Source: Blastobasis lacticolella (Eukaryota > Arthropoda > Insecta > Lepidoptera > Blastobasidae). Taken from it: a stretch of 64,000 nt of DNA. Shown piece after piece: positions 36,359-57,800 of the stretch. The stretch is taken from positions 1,302,001 through 1,366,000 of the forward strand of contig LR990067.1 of the NCBI GenBank assembly GCA_905147135.1, read 5' to 3'. A program made the position numbers and the translations under genes. Under the pieces are notes generated by a model that saw only the letters and a list, made by a program, of their open reading frames with translations, made no database searches and was not told where the DNA came from. Numbering within the stretch: position 1 is the first letter of the stretch; the number at the start of each line of letters is the position of its first letter.

Positions 36359-36560
36359 CATTTGGCTAAATTCAGTCGCCAAAATTCAGAAGAAAAGCAT
36401 GAGTGCAAATCAAAGTGGACTGTTATGCTTATAAAATCACGCCTTTTGAAAAGCGCAACGTGTACAAAATATAAGTGATGCAAAAATGAACCTTATTGTA
36501 TAAGATATACGTCCACTTTGATTTGCTCTCACGCTTTTTGCTTCTGAATTTAGTTAAATG
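36359..36560. mobile_element. MITE, AAACAAAAAGCGTGAG family, copy 2
   Basis: Ends CATTTGGCTAAATTCAGTCG and, inverted, CATTTAACTAAATTCAGAAG, with mirrored CAAATCAAAGTGGAC blocks. Confidence 0.8.
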
Positions 36561-37882
36561 GCTGTTGTGTTGTTGTGCAATAAAGTTTTTAAATAAATAA
36601 ATAAATTATTACTTTGGTGTTTATCCGGAAATTCACGACACACAACACTCACGATGTCCACGGATACGTCTGACGATAACTCTTCAGTCTTAAAGTTATT
36701 TACATTGAACACCACCGGGTTCCATGACGCTGAAAGCTTGTATTCGTCTTCCCGATTGAAAGTTTTGTACTTTTTTATATAAATCGCTTCAGAGACCATA
36801 CGCGTATAATATTGCCGGTCGGTGGAGAGGACTATAGGCGCATGTAATTCTTTCTATCCAGTGGTTTGATCTACAGTTGAGCAGATGGTCTGCAGTCTAT
36901 CTTAAGATGGACTGCAGCTGTGGAAGCTCATACTGGCTCAGATTTATGTCTATGCTCTGTACCCACTATTTTGCTTTCGTGGGTGCTGGTGCCCCCGAGT
37001 ACCCACGGAGTCGGGACTCCTGTTTGGTAGATTTTTTCCTACTTTATTTTTGTTTAGTATTGAAGTGTTCTAAAATTTTCATGTTATGTAAACGCTTATG
37101 GATTTTTGTGATGTCAAAATAAATCATGTCTATGTCTACTTCGTCATCTTCAGACTGGTCATATTCCGAAATGGTAATTTTCCAGATTTGTCACATTTCA
37201 GACTCGTCATACTACAAATTCGCTATACCATGTACATTCGCCTGCGTAACGGGAGAGCGAGAATGGTAGCCCCTGGTAGACCCGTTCCGCAGACGGTGAC
37301 GATAAAGGAGATTCGACACACACACATTACAACACAATTTGTGCCTCAAACTTCATAATATAATACTTTCCTAGATAGGTCTAGGTTTGTGGTCCCGCTG
37401 GGGTCACGGTATAAATACCAAGTGCCCTATTTTTGAACCGCTCGCATGGACGTGAGCACTCACGTGCGCTACCTGTCTCTTTCACATTCGTGGTAAGTTG
37501 CTAGAGATAGAACAGACACTCGCTCGAGCGCTCGCTTTTAAAAATACTAATATAGTAATGATTTTGTGACTGACAAATTTAGTTCCTTGTCGCTCCGCAC
37601 AAACGGATTATTGCGCACAAAAGCGTTGCGGTGTACCTGAGCTGGTGCGACATCGGAGCCTTTAAGAATTTCTTGCGTTTTGACGAAAAATGCGTGTTTT
37701 TGACAACCAAATTGATCGCCAAGGTGACGTTTGGCACGCATTTTATCCAAAAGAGCCATTCTACTCAGACGTGAAGGTGACTAATTTTCCAATCCTTTTG
37801 GTCTACCTTTTTCCATAGGCCGGCAACGACACCCCTGGTATTGCGAATGTCCACGGGCGGCGGTGATCACTTGCCATCAGAA

Positions 37883-38129
37883 GCCGTATTCACAATGATT
37901 CGAAACCGTTTCCGAACGTTTCGACACGAAATTTGTGAGCGGCGAATCCGTGTCGATCGATTCGAAAACTGTTATTCAGAATCCCGATAGATTCCACGGA
38001 AACTCTACTCTCTGTAACATATGAAAATTTCATCAAAATTAACTGAAACCACATATTCCTAAGAAGTTTTGCGGGGTCCTTTGTCGATTCCGTATCCGAA
38101 TCCGATTTCCGAGCCATTGTGAATACGGC
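37883..38129. mobile_element. MITE, GCCGTATTCACAATG family, copy 1 (nested in a LINE tail)
   Basis: Ends GCCGTATTCACAATG and, inverted, the same 15 bases. The interior shares CCGTGTCGATCGATTC, GATAGATTCCAC and CATATGAAAATTTCATC with 45928-46176. It splits a LINE-tail sequence (CTTGCCATCAG before, CAGGTGACCTGCTT after), implying a CAG target duplication. Confidence 0.85.
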
Positions 38130-38745
38130 AGGTGACCTGCTTCCTCGCTTGCCTACATCGTGTAAATAAAATATTGTTCGCTCGAGTAACATACGAACTT
38201 GTAAGTAACATGACCGTTGTTCGTTGGAGTTACTCTAGACTGGTCATGTCCATTCTAAAGACCAAAAGTGTGTATGGAAGTTAGAAATTGGCGATTTCGA
38301 AAACTCTTTCACAACAGTTGCGGGATAGTTGGATCACAGAGATTCAAACAGCGCGGGTGAAAACCGTAGGGGGAGGGTAGACGAGAAAAAAAGCTCCAGA
38401 TATATGGATATGTATGTATTTAATTCTTTTTTGTTTAATATAAAAACACCCCATACTCAATATTGAATACAATTTGGTATAATGTATCAGTTTTAAAGTA
38501 CAGTTTTTATAGTGTTTAGTCACGGTTTTTGCGATTACGAAATCCACCAGATGTCGCTACTGAGACACGAGGTCTGATGTCAAAATAAATAAGACTTGAG
38601 GGTGCCGTAGGTTATCTTATGACATCGAGTACGAGAGAAACTCCACTTTGTAGCGATATTAGACATTTAGGAGACCCACAAAACTTTGGTCTGCACCACC
38701 TGTGCAATTTTTTTAGGGACCCAAATTTCGTCTTTTCGGAGCGAT

Positions 38746-38966
38746 AAATTCAGTGACTGAATACAGAAACAAAAAGCGTGAGAACAAATCAAAGTGGAAT
38801 GTTTTCCTCATAGAATAAGGTCCATTTTTGTATCTCGGATTTTTTAATAGCGGTGCGACGCGTGACTTAAATAAGTGATACAAAAATGGACCTTAATCTA
38901 TGAGAAATACATTCCACTTTGATTTGCTCACACGCTTTTTGTTTCTGTATTCAGTCACTGAATTTA
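38746..38966. mobile_element. MITE, AAACAAAAAGCGTGAG family, copy 3 (best preserved)
   Basis: The terminal repeats of about 55 bases are nearly perfect: AAATTCAGTGACTGAATACA, GAAACAAAAAGCGTG and CAAATCAAAGTGGAATG all recur inverted at the right end. The good match suggests a young copy. Confidence 0.85.
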
Positions 38967-39701
38967 GGAAGGTGTTATAAGCGCATTGCTCCTCTTATGT
39001 GGGTTCTAGAAGTAAAAAAAACGCGTCTGCCACACATCCTCTCAGAAGTTTCGCTTTTCAAGTCACTGCTTCTTGTGACAGTTTGTGCAGCACGGACAGA
39101 CCAACGTTTTGTGGTTCTCTTAAAACTCTGCTAACTCTGCTACAAAGTGAATTTTTTCTTGTACGTCCGACCAAGGTCGGCTCGCCCGCGCATCCGAATT
39201 AGGGTCGATTTTTCAATCCACAGATAAAATTTAACTGCCCGATAAAGTAACATACTACCAAATTAAAACAAACTGTCATACTTCACTTTTATGAAGTAAC
39301 GATACGATTTCATTTTAGTCACATAATAACTTATCGGACTGATATTTTTATCTGAGGATTGATCAATCGGCCCTTAATCTAATAGCGACTTTATTTTGTA
39401 CTACGTAAGGATTAGTGTCGACTGCAACTGACGGTTGGTCGGCTCCCGCCAAATCGGAGCGTTTTTAACTAGTTTTACAGCAGTTGATTAGGTCCAATAG
39501 CACGCCAGTATTTCGACAGACATCGCTTCTTAGTGACGCCATCTGGTGACTCTCGTCAGAGGGCTGATCATAAGTTTACTTTACTATCGCGTTTCCGTTT
39601 GCATTGAAATGACTATGAAGAAAAAACTTCATTTACGTGCCACTAGATGGCGCTATCTATTCGTGCCATAATTTCCATGTAAACGCAAAAGCGACAGTAC
39701 A

Positions 39702-39995
39702 GGGGCCTTACCATGAACTCTTATAGCAGGACCTAAACATTACGGCCCTGCTTAGAACGATACAGCTCTATACGTGTCACATAAGCTTGTCTCGTTCAAA
39801 CCGAAAGCAGTTCTGTTTAGGTCCTGCTATCAGAGTTCATGGTAAGCCCTCAGGAGGCTTACCATGCTAAGCAGGACCTAAACAGAACTGCCCTACTTAG
39901 AACAAGACAAGCTTATGTGACACGTATAGCGCTGTCTCGTTCTAAGCAGGGCAGTTCTCTTAAGCTCCTGCTATAAGAGCTCATGGTAAGCCCCC
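39702..39995. mobile_element. Two inverted MITE copies back to back
   Basis: Unit 1 (39702-39850) and unit 2 (39853-39995) each start and end with GGCTTACCATG / CATGGTAAGCC. Unit 2 carries GACAAGCTTATGTGACACGT while unit 1 carries its complement, so they lie in opposite orientation and form a palindrome of about 290 bp. Confidence 0.85.
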
Positions 39996-40544
39996 AGTTA
40001 AGTTAAATCAAAACTTACACTCAGTTCTCTGGTGACTTTGTTTTGATATCGCAAAAACCCTTATTGTGAACATTAACATTAAGGTAAGTAGGCAAAACGG
40101 CTTCATACATTTTAGGCGTGTACAAACAGCAATTTATGCATAAAAACGTGTTTTTTTATATTATATATTACAATTATACTAAAATCGGTGTCATTCGAGA
40201 AACATCACTACTGAAACAATACTCTAATAAGTACTCAAATGGAAATAATTTTTGAATAACAAGCTTTAGTACTCATGAAACCATTCTAAAGAGCCAAAAC
40301 ACGACGGGGTTATCTTATTGCGTTCAGTAGTTCCAATGACCACCTTCCGTCATCATCATCAGACCTTCAATATCACTTAGGGGAATAGAACTAATTAAAA
40401 CCATTCCAACGAGCCCAAATACGTATGGTGTAATCGTATGCGTTCGTTAGTTCCTATGACCACCTTCCGACATCAGACCAGCTCCATGGTACCATATTAA
40501 TGCATTGTACAGTGGTATACCAAATTTCCCGTGCGTACCAAATT

Positions 40545-40830
40545 AGCCGTGTGGTAACCGGTAGAGTAGAATTAGCCGTGTGGTAACCGGTAGAGTAGAA
40601 TAGCACCAACCCCTTACACTCGTGGGTGTCGTACAAGGCGACTAACGTTTAGAGGCAAAATATCTAGTCTCCATAAACTGGAAAATGGGCAGCAGCGTTT
40701 TTCATTGTTATGTTTGCAACACTGCGATCTCCAACCCGCCTGCCAAGCGTGGAGATTATGGCAATAACCTCCCCTTTTGCGGGAGAGGCCCAAAGTCCTG
40801 TAGTGGACTGTTATGGGCTGTGATGATGAT
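40545..40830 (+). repeat. SINE-like (GAT)n repeat, copy 3 of 7, with duplicated head
   Basis: The first 29 bases (ATTAGCCGTGTGGTAACCGG and on) occur twice in tandem (40543-40571 and 40572-40600) before the normal body. Confidence 0.8.
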
Positions 40831-43251
40831 ACCAAATTTCAGCTCAATGAGCAGTTTTCCAATAGGTATCTAAAGCATTCCTAACCACTCACTAGATGGC
40901 GCCCCGACAATTTTGGTAATTGATAATCGCTTGAAATAGGTTCTTAGCAAGCATGATATAAACACTGGGTACGTTGTATTGGATAATAGTGTATTTGTCA
41001 GTTTTCAACCATTTTAGAGGTTGTAATAATAATAAAACATAGTGCCAACTTCTATAAATATTCCTTTTTACATTTCGTTCAACCTTTAACAGTTATGTTT
41101 ATATTAATGAACATTTTATTTTTAAGTTTAGTATTAGTTGGCTGCATGAAATCACTGCCACCATCATACAGATTAAAAAGAGATTACCAAAATTGTAGGA
41201 GCGCCATCTATTGATGCATTTTGAAACCAACTATCAATACCTACTGGAAAACTCATTGAGCGCCGGGAAGTGGGTCAAATGAGGCTTGCAAGTTGTGTTC
41301 CGAACTTACAAACATTGCAAGTTAAGTAAGAGTTGGTAAAATTAAAGGTTACCGGGCGTTTAGTACCCGCTTCAATAAGTCGCCAACAAGAAAAAGATTT
41401 GATTATTTGCACATTTAGATTAGGTACAATGGTAAGTAGAAAAACACCACGATAACTTCGTATTGACTGACAGTGGTATACAAATTATTAAGTGTGCATA
41501 TGGCAATATCTATTGTCAGTCCGCTGACATAGGGATTATTTTTTATTTATTTAACAGTTTATTGTGCACAGGAAATACATAGCGAATAACAGGCAAAGTA
41601 ATAAATGGCACAACAGGCGCTACTTATTTCTAAAAGAAATCTCTTCCAGCAGGCCTTCGGAAGCGTGTGATCATGATTATATTAGATTATATTTTTCATA
41701 CTATCATCTCTCCGGTTGACTGGTAGAGAAAGCTATGAAGCTATAAGTCGGCCATTGTACGTAACAGTGCATAACGTTTTAAATAAATAAATAAAATATA
41801 GTGCGAGAAACACATTTTGATACTTTTAAGTTACCTTCAAAAGTAGTCAAAGTCAAAATTCATTTAGTAGGACATTAAATATCTCTTTCAATCGTCAAAT
41901 AGTAAGTAGATAGTAAGTACGTATTTCAAATCAAATAAACTGGCCGGAACTTATGTCAGTTTAGAAAAATATTTTACTATTTAAGTACAGTAAAGTACAA
42001 CACATTTAAGTAGTGCTTAATAAGTAAGAATCAAAAAGCAATCAACAACCACAAAGCATGACAAGAAAGGTCCGCAACTCCAACAAGTATCAAAGTCGCT
42101 TGTGGTAATCGAGAGAGTAAGAGGTAAGTAGTAGTCGATTCGAGAAGTTTTCGAACTCGATTTTGTACAAAACTCGAGTTATGTTTACGACTCGATTTCT
42201 TTTTAGACTTCGCTCTACTTGGTTCTAGACTCGTAAGTGTTTAAGTCACTAGAGTCTTGCAAAATAGGACATTTTCTGCGAGCCGTTTAAAAAGATAAAA
42301 TAGTGTAAAACGGCAATGACAAGGATGGAATAAAAAAAAAAGCTGATAAGTAGGTTCTAGACCCGTAGATTCGCCCTCTAGGTACTGGTAATTGCAGGAG
42401 GGCGATTCAAACTACGTTTTTCAGTAGTGACACTTCTCAAATACCACATCAACAACATTCTAGATTATCACCTTGCAAAAATAAGCACTTTTTTAAACAT
42501 TTTTTTTTATTATCATATTAAACGATTTATTGTTATTATCTATCAATTATTTATTAATATAAAAAATGACGTTGCGAACTGCAATTTTCAATATCGTACC
42601 AAAAATTTTATTTAATAATTGTAAGTTTGAGAGATATCTGAAAGTGAGTTAAGTTTAAACTATACAAGGGCTTCAAATAATATTTTTCTGCAGGCGTCAG
42701 TACATTAATATGTTTCTGGAATTAACCTTGAAATATTTACAGACTGTGAGGGCGCCGTACGTTATCCTGCATCGTCGAGTACAAGACAAATTCAACTTTA
42801 TAGCTATACTCTTTCTAGATAGATTAGGCGACCCATAAAACCTTGCACTGTGCACAACCTGACACTAAAAGAAATCTTTTTAATGACCCAAACTTCGACT
42901 TTTCGCAGCGATAAACTCGAAACTTTATTTATTTAATAAACATGCTTAATTAGATACAACAGTGGTTGGGATATTCCTTTGTATAAAATACCTAGATAGA
43001 TAGATATAGCGAGAGAGTGTTTGTATCTTTCTCTCAATACTAAGACGAAAGAGATAGCAATACCTATGTCGCGCTTTTTCTCGCTTATCGCGCGCGAGAG
43101 CAACTTGTGCTAGGCCTACTGTAGCAGGAAGCCCCGCTCTTCCATAGAATGCAAGTTGATACATGTTTAAATTAATAACTTTTAGGTAAGTTGGTACGTA
43201 TAAGATAATGAAGGTAACAAAACAAAAAGAGAGTAATTATGTTTTTATGCG

Positions 43252-43439
43252 AGGAGGAGTAATTGCTTTAGTAATATCAATTTTAATCTTAATTATCTTA
43301 CCTTTTACTTTCAATGAGAAAGTTCAAGGAATTCAATTTATCCGATAAACCAAATTCTATTTTGAATTCAAGTTACTACAATTATTTTATTAACTTGAAT
43401 TGGAGCTCGACCAGTAGAAACCCCTTATGTATTAACAGT
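43252..43439 (+). pseudogene. NUMT: nuclear copy of mitochondrial cytochrome b
   Basis: One frame gives GGVIALVMSILILIILPF. After a frame change, PINQILFWIQVTTIILLTW and IGARPVETPYVLT follow. Both Trp are TGA, as in the invertebrate mitochondrial code; read with the nuclear code these are stops. AT-rich codon use is unlike the da exons. It is a degraded insertion, not a gene. Confidence 0.88.
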
Positions 43440-44005
43440 ACATATATATCCTCTTGTGGGTTCCATAAGTGAAAAAAAAAACTGTCGTCCCAAGTTGTGC
43501 ACGGACAGACCAGCGTTTTGTGTGTCTCCTAAGCTTCAACTATAGCAACAAAGTAAAATTTTTCTTTTACTCAGTGACGTAGGGTAACAGTCCAATATTT
43601 TTTCTAACTTCTTGTCGTAATAACTGTGATTTGGTGTAATACAGACTTAACCACGGATTTGACTCTCTTACACATAACAAAATGCCTGATCACAATACAG
43701 GACCTTATTACCACACACATAAGGTCCAATTTCAGTCGGACTTATCCCACCCATTAGTCCCCTAAACAAATATATACATTTTATAAGTAATGTGCGTGAA
43801 TACAAAATGTCCTTTTCTGGCACCACAGCAGTCGCCGTCAGGCTAGCATTACACTCCGCTCTGTCGGTGTCGGTTAACTGATGCCGCGAACTTCTTCAGT
43901 AGAGCGGTAGAAAGAAATACCTGGAAATAATGGAATTGTGTGTTAAGAAAGAACAGTCAATAGGTCTAGATAGAAGGCCATATTTTAACCTAGGAAAAAG
44001 TTGTT

Positions 44006-44225
44006 TCATCATCACAGCCCGTAACAGTCCACTGCAGGACTTAGGGCCTCTCCCACGAAAGGGGAGGTCATTGCCATAATCTCCACGCTCGGCAGGCGGG
44101 TTGCAGATCGCAGTGTTTAAATAATACAATGGAAACTGCTGCTGCCCATTTTCCAGACTACGGAGACTCTTGATCTTTTGCCTCGAAAACATTAGTCGCC
44201 TTGTACGACACCCACGAGTGTAAGG
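44006..44225 (-). repeat. SINE-like (GAT)n repeat, copy 4 of 7 (5'-truncated)
   Basis: Lacks the GCCGTGTGGTG head; the rest matches the family. Confidence 0.8.
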
Positions 44226-45054
44226 GGAAAAGTTGTTTATGGACACTTTATTCACGTCTTTGGCTGTGAAGGGATAAGGTAGTCGCCAATGTAGGCAAGC
44301 CAAGATGAAGAAGGTGGAAAAGGGTAATTACCCACCTGGCCGGGTGTTGTGACCAGGGGAGCAAGGGTCCGACAGTTGATCTTCGGAAGTAATATGCATC
44401 GGAAGTTGGCACACTTCTCTAGCGCGATGTAGGACGGTTAGCGCCATCTACGTGCGGATGCTTGCCAACCTTGTGAATTCGTAATGTGAGTATTGTCCAG
44501 TTTCCCTATTGGTGCGATAGATGTCGCTACAAACTCAAAAACTCCTGGGGTTTAGCCATCTTTAACAGCTCCGCTTGCGTGATGCGTGTATGGTAGAAAA
44601 TTTACAGCTCGAAGTTCGACTATTTCTACGAACATCTACATTGACTCTTGATTGTGTAGGATCAACCGCCAATCCGCTTCCTTTGTAAACTGAAAGTACG
44701 TGAATTGTCTATGGACCAAGAATTTCTACCACAAACAGCTTATGTCAGATAACGTTAGCTTATGTCAGATAACGTTAGATTATGTAAAATCCCATACAGT
44801 TTTTCTATCACAAACGATTGTAGATTAACGCACAACCTCTAGGCTAAGGCCACTGGTCCGATTGTAAAAGTTCTTTCACTAATATGAAGCCACATTATTC
44901 CCGAAAGAGATAGCCTTTTTTTATATTCCAGAAAAACAATATGGTCCCGCGGGAAACTCGAATGATTCCATCACTCCTAACCGCGCGCAAGTGACAGCCA
45001 CTAAGAACGGTTGGTTTATAATACAAGTGTGTTACGTTACCGGCAGAGTCTGCA

Positions 45055-54632
<9,578 letters not shown>

Positions 54633-54811
54633 ATGGAGCAGAAGGAGGAATATCACGATCCGGATTACCCGGAGGCGTCTACGAGTGTTGCAAGAGAGGC
54701 TCCAAGTCTGAGCGAAGAGGATAAAATTGAGAAAATCAAACATATAGTTTGCCGGGAATTCACAAATGAGTTAGATGTGCGCGAAAATGAAGTATTGCAG
54801 CTGGACCAGCG
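54633..54811 (+). CDS. YEATS2: YEATS2 exon 1
   Basis: ATG at 54633 (MEQKEEYHDPDYPEASTSVA); donor CAGCG|GTAAGT. An upstream in-frame ATG at 54576 would add 19 residues without family support. Ends DVRENEVLQLDQR with the Arg split. Confidence 0.85.
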
Positions 54812-57800
54812 GTAAGTCGAAGTAGCGTTATAGTTAATCCTTTGACACTTTTCCCGTAACGGGAGCTTTGTAGGTTATGTTTGTTTAGGAAAAGTTGGAC
54901 ATCAAAAAGTACCATGTGCTGACTCACATGCAATTATTTTGGTCGGCGCCTTCTTTGACATGTAGCTTTTATTTACTAGCTTTTTCCCGCGACTTTGTCT
55001 TCGTAAAATTCGGTTCCATTCCAGACCCGTAACCGCGGGAACCACATCGAATTTAGAGATGAATTGTAGCCAATGTGCTATTTTGGGCTATAAGCTAAAT
55101 TGCCGCTAAATTTCATCAAAATCCGTTCAGTAGTTTTTGCGTAAGGAGTAACAAACATCAAAACATTCTTGCAAACATTCGCAATTATAATATTAGTAGT
55201 AAGGATAGATAACATTACAAGTATAGATCAAAGTAATATTGTTATGTTTTTCCCCCATTGAACTTTCAATATGTTTAACTGTATCATAATGGTTCACTGC
55301 AATACTATTAAAGTTTGCTGCCGATGCTTGTAGACACTCTGACAGCAAGGAAAAAAAACCTACACAGGACTAAATACAAGATTATTTTTAATTCTTCCCT
55401 TCTTTAGCCTATGTTCATCTAAAAATTCAAAAACAAAGTTAATGCTACTAAACATAACTGCTAAGTATGCATGTGTAAACATTGTTTCAAACCTATTTTC
55501 CATTGATATAAACAAACCACGAATCGCATAGAAAAATTTACTCAGTTTGACAATCCATCAAAACAAAATATTCTATTGATATGGGTCATTGCTTTGGTGT
55601 CAGTTTTGTAAGCAAATAACCACTTAAAATGTTCTACAATATACAAATATTTACTTTTATTTACATAGATGGAAAATTGGTTTGAGACAGATAGTAATAT
55701 GATAATGAGACAAAAAATCTGTTCTACACAATTGTCTCTTCTGTGTTGAAAAGAATTACTCACTGGTCGCAGAAAAACACTGATACATTTTAAAATCTGC
55801 TAAGTAAAGATAAGGTGTTCTGGGCGGCCTATTTCCTGGCTAGTTCAATAAAAAATCTGCACATCTTGAGGCCGTGATAATGAAGGTCAGAAATGATAGT
55901 TAGAATGAAGATGAAGTCCTCCGAAATGGGAGTTTTATAGTTGGTAGGAATATTTTGTATTTTTTCCAAAATCACAATCGAGTTTTAATTATATATACCC
56001 GTTTACATCAATAGCTGGGGTCCAAAGGTGCAAGAATAAAAGGCGATGTATGAAAAGAGTTGTAAATATGCGAGGGTAGGGAGTTGTGTCAGGAGAGAGC
56101 AAAGTGGTGGCCCATAGTCTCCTGTGGGACAGAGGGGTGAGCTTTATGTATGTATGTATGTAATGAATAACCCAAAACAGTCCACCGCCTTAAGTTAAGC
56201 TCCATCACTATGTTTGAGCGCATTGTAATGAGACTTTTGACAATTTGAAATTTGACATCACTTAACTTGACTCAATACTTAACATAAGGTTTTTATGGGG
56301 TCGGCAACACGTGAGTGATGCCCTTGTTATTACAAATGTCCATAGGCTGTGGTGACTGCTTAGCAGGCCGTAAGCTTCTTTGCCACCTCAGTGGTATAAC
56401 AAGCTTATTGTAAAGGACAGTTAATTTTCTTGTTTTATTTCCGTGACCTAATTGTTATGGGGTCTGCCCCATATTCCGAGGTACCTGGTTTGAACCCCTA
56501 TGCCGCTGTGTACTAAGGACTGTTTTCTGAATTAATGTACATTGCAATGAATGTACATCATTCAGAAAAGAGATATGCTCTTATGGTTAGAGAAAACACT
56601 GTGATGAAACCAGCACATTTAGGTGACTGAATGTGTAGTGTAACTACGATCCAAACTGGTCAGGTTCCCCTGTAGGTAAACAGGGTGACGAAGGTCAGCT
56701 GGCACTCACTCCACTATAATTACCTGATCTGCCAAATCCTGGATCATGGTCACGGCAGACCCCGGGCTCAAGAGCGCAATCGGGACAAGATCACCACTAG
56801 CTGGTCTAGTCTGGTCATCATGTATAATATCGAAGAATGGAAGGTGTTGATGCTACTCTAATCTGCGGGACACCACACAGCTTCAATCATAAATAAATAA
56901 ATAAATATTCGTGGACAAATTCACAGCGCCATCTAGCCCCAAACTAAGCAAAGCTTGTACTATGGGTGCTAGATAACTGATATAGTACTTAAATACTTTT
57001 TAAATATATACTTATTATACATAGAACACCCAGACCCGTAACAGAAATTAAAACCCATCATTTCAATTTCTGCCCGGCCGGGAATCGAACCCGGGACCTC
57101 TTGCGTGGCAGATGTTGACCATTGAACTACTCAGGTCGTCAATCATGTTTCAATAATGTAACCACACTAAAGTAATGGCCATAAAACACAAACAACAATG
57201 TTAGATATATACTTGGTTTATGTTATTGCAAACTGTCCTTGAATTATAAGCAGATGTCTGGAAGGATATATCTTATATTTTTATACAACAAAGTCGCTTC
57301 TCGCTATCTGTCCCTATGTAAATATGTACTCTTAGATCTTTTAAAATACGCAACGGATTTTAATGCGGTTTTTAACAATAGATAGAGTGATTCAATAGGA
57401 AGGTTTATAAGCAAGAAAAAATGGGTAGGTAGGGGTTAAATTTGTGCACGCAAACGACGCGCCACACGATGCCAATCGGTGTTCATCATCACAGCCCGTA
57501 ACAGTCCACTGCAGGACTTAGGGCCTCTCCCACAAAAAGGGAGGTTATTGCCATAATCTCCACGCTTGGCAGGCGGGTTGGAGATCGCAGTGTTATAACA
57601 TAACAATGGAAAATGCTGCTGCCCATTTTCCAGTCTACGGAGGCGCTTAGATCTTTTGCCTCGAAAACATTAGTCGCCTTGTATGACACCCACGAGTATA
57701 AGGGGTTGGTGCTATTCTACTCTGCCGGACACCACACGGCCGAATCGGTGTTCATTATCTTATAATTATCAATGGAAATAAATATCTTGATAATTTCCGT

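Larger units (their letters stand above)
32161..45054. other. Intergenic region between da and BTBD10 homolog
   Basis: No gene supported. 32161-33500 and 34000-35800 are AT-rich and show nothing recognisable. The remainder holds MITEs (33542, 36359, 37883, 38746, 39702), LINE pieces (36050-36250), SINE-like copies (40545, 44006), a repeat pair (38589-38750 with 42742-42910; 38985-39150 with 43440-43580) and a NUMT at 43252-43439. Confidence 0.6.

Noticed and set aside
43896..44303. 135-codon minus-strand frame
   Set aside because: Runs through SINE-like copy 4; the [19 protein letters not shown] translation recurs at every copy of the repeat and is not a gene.
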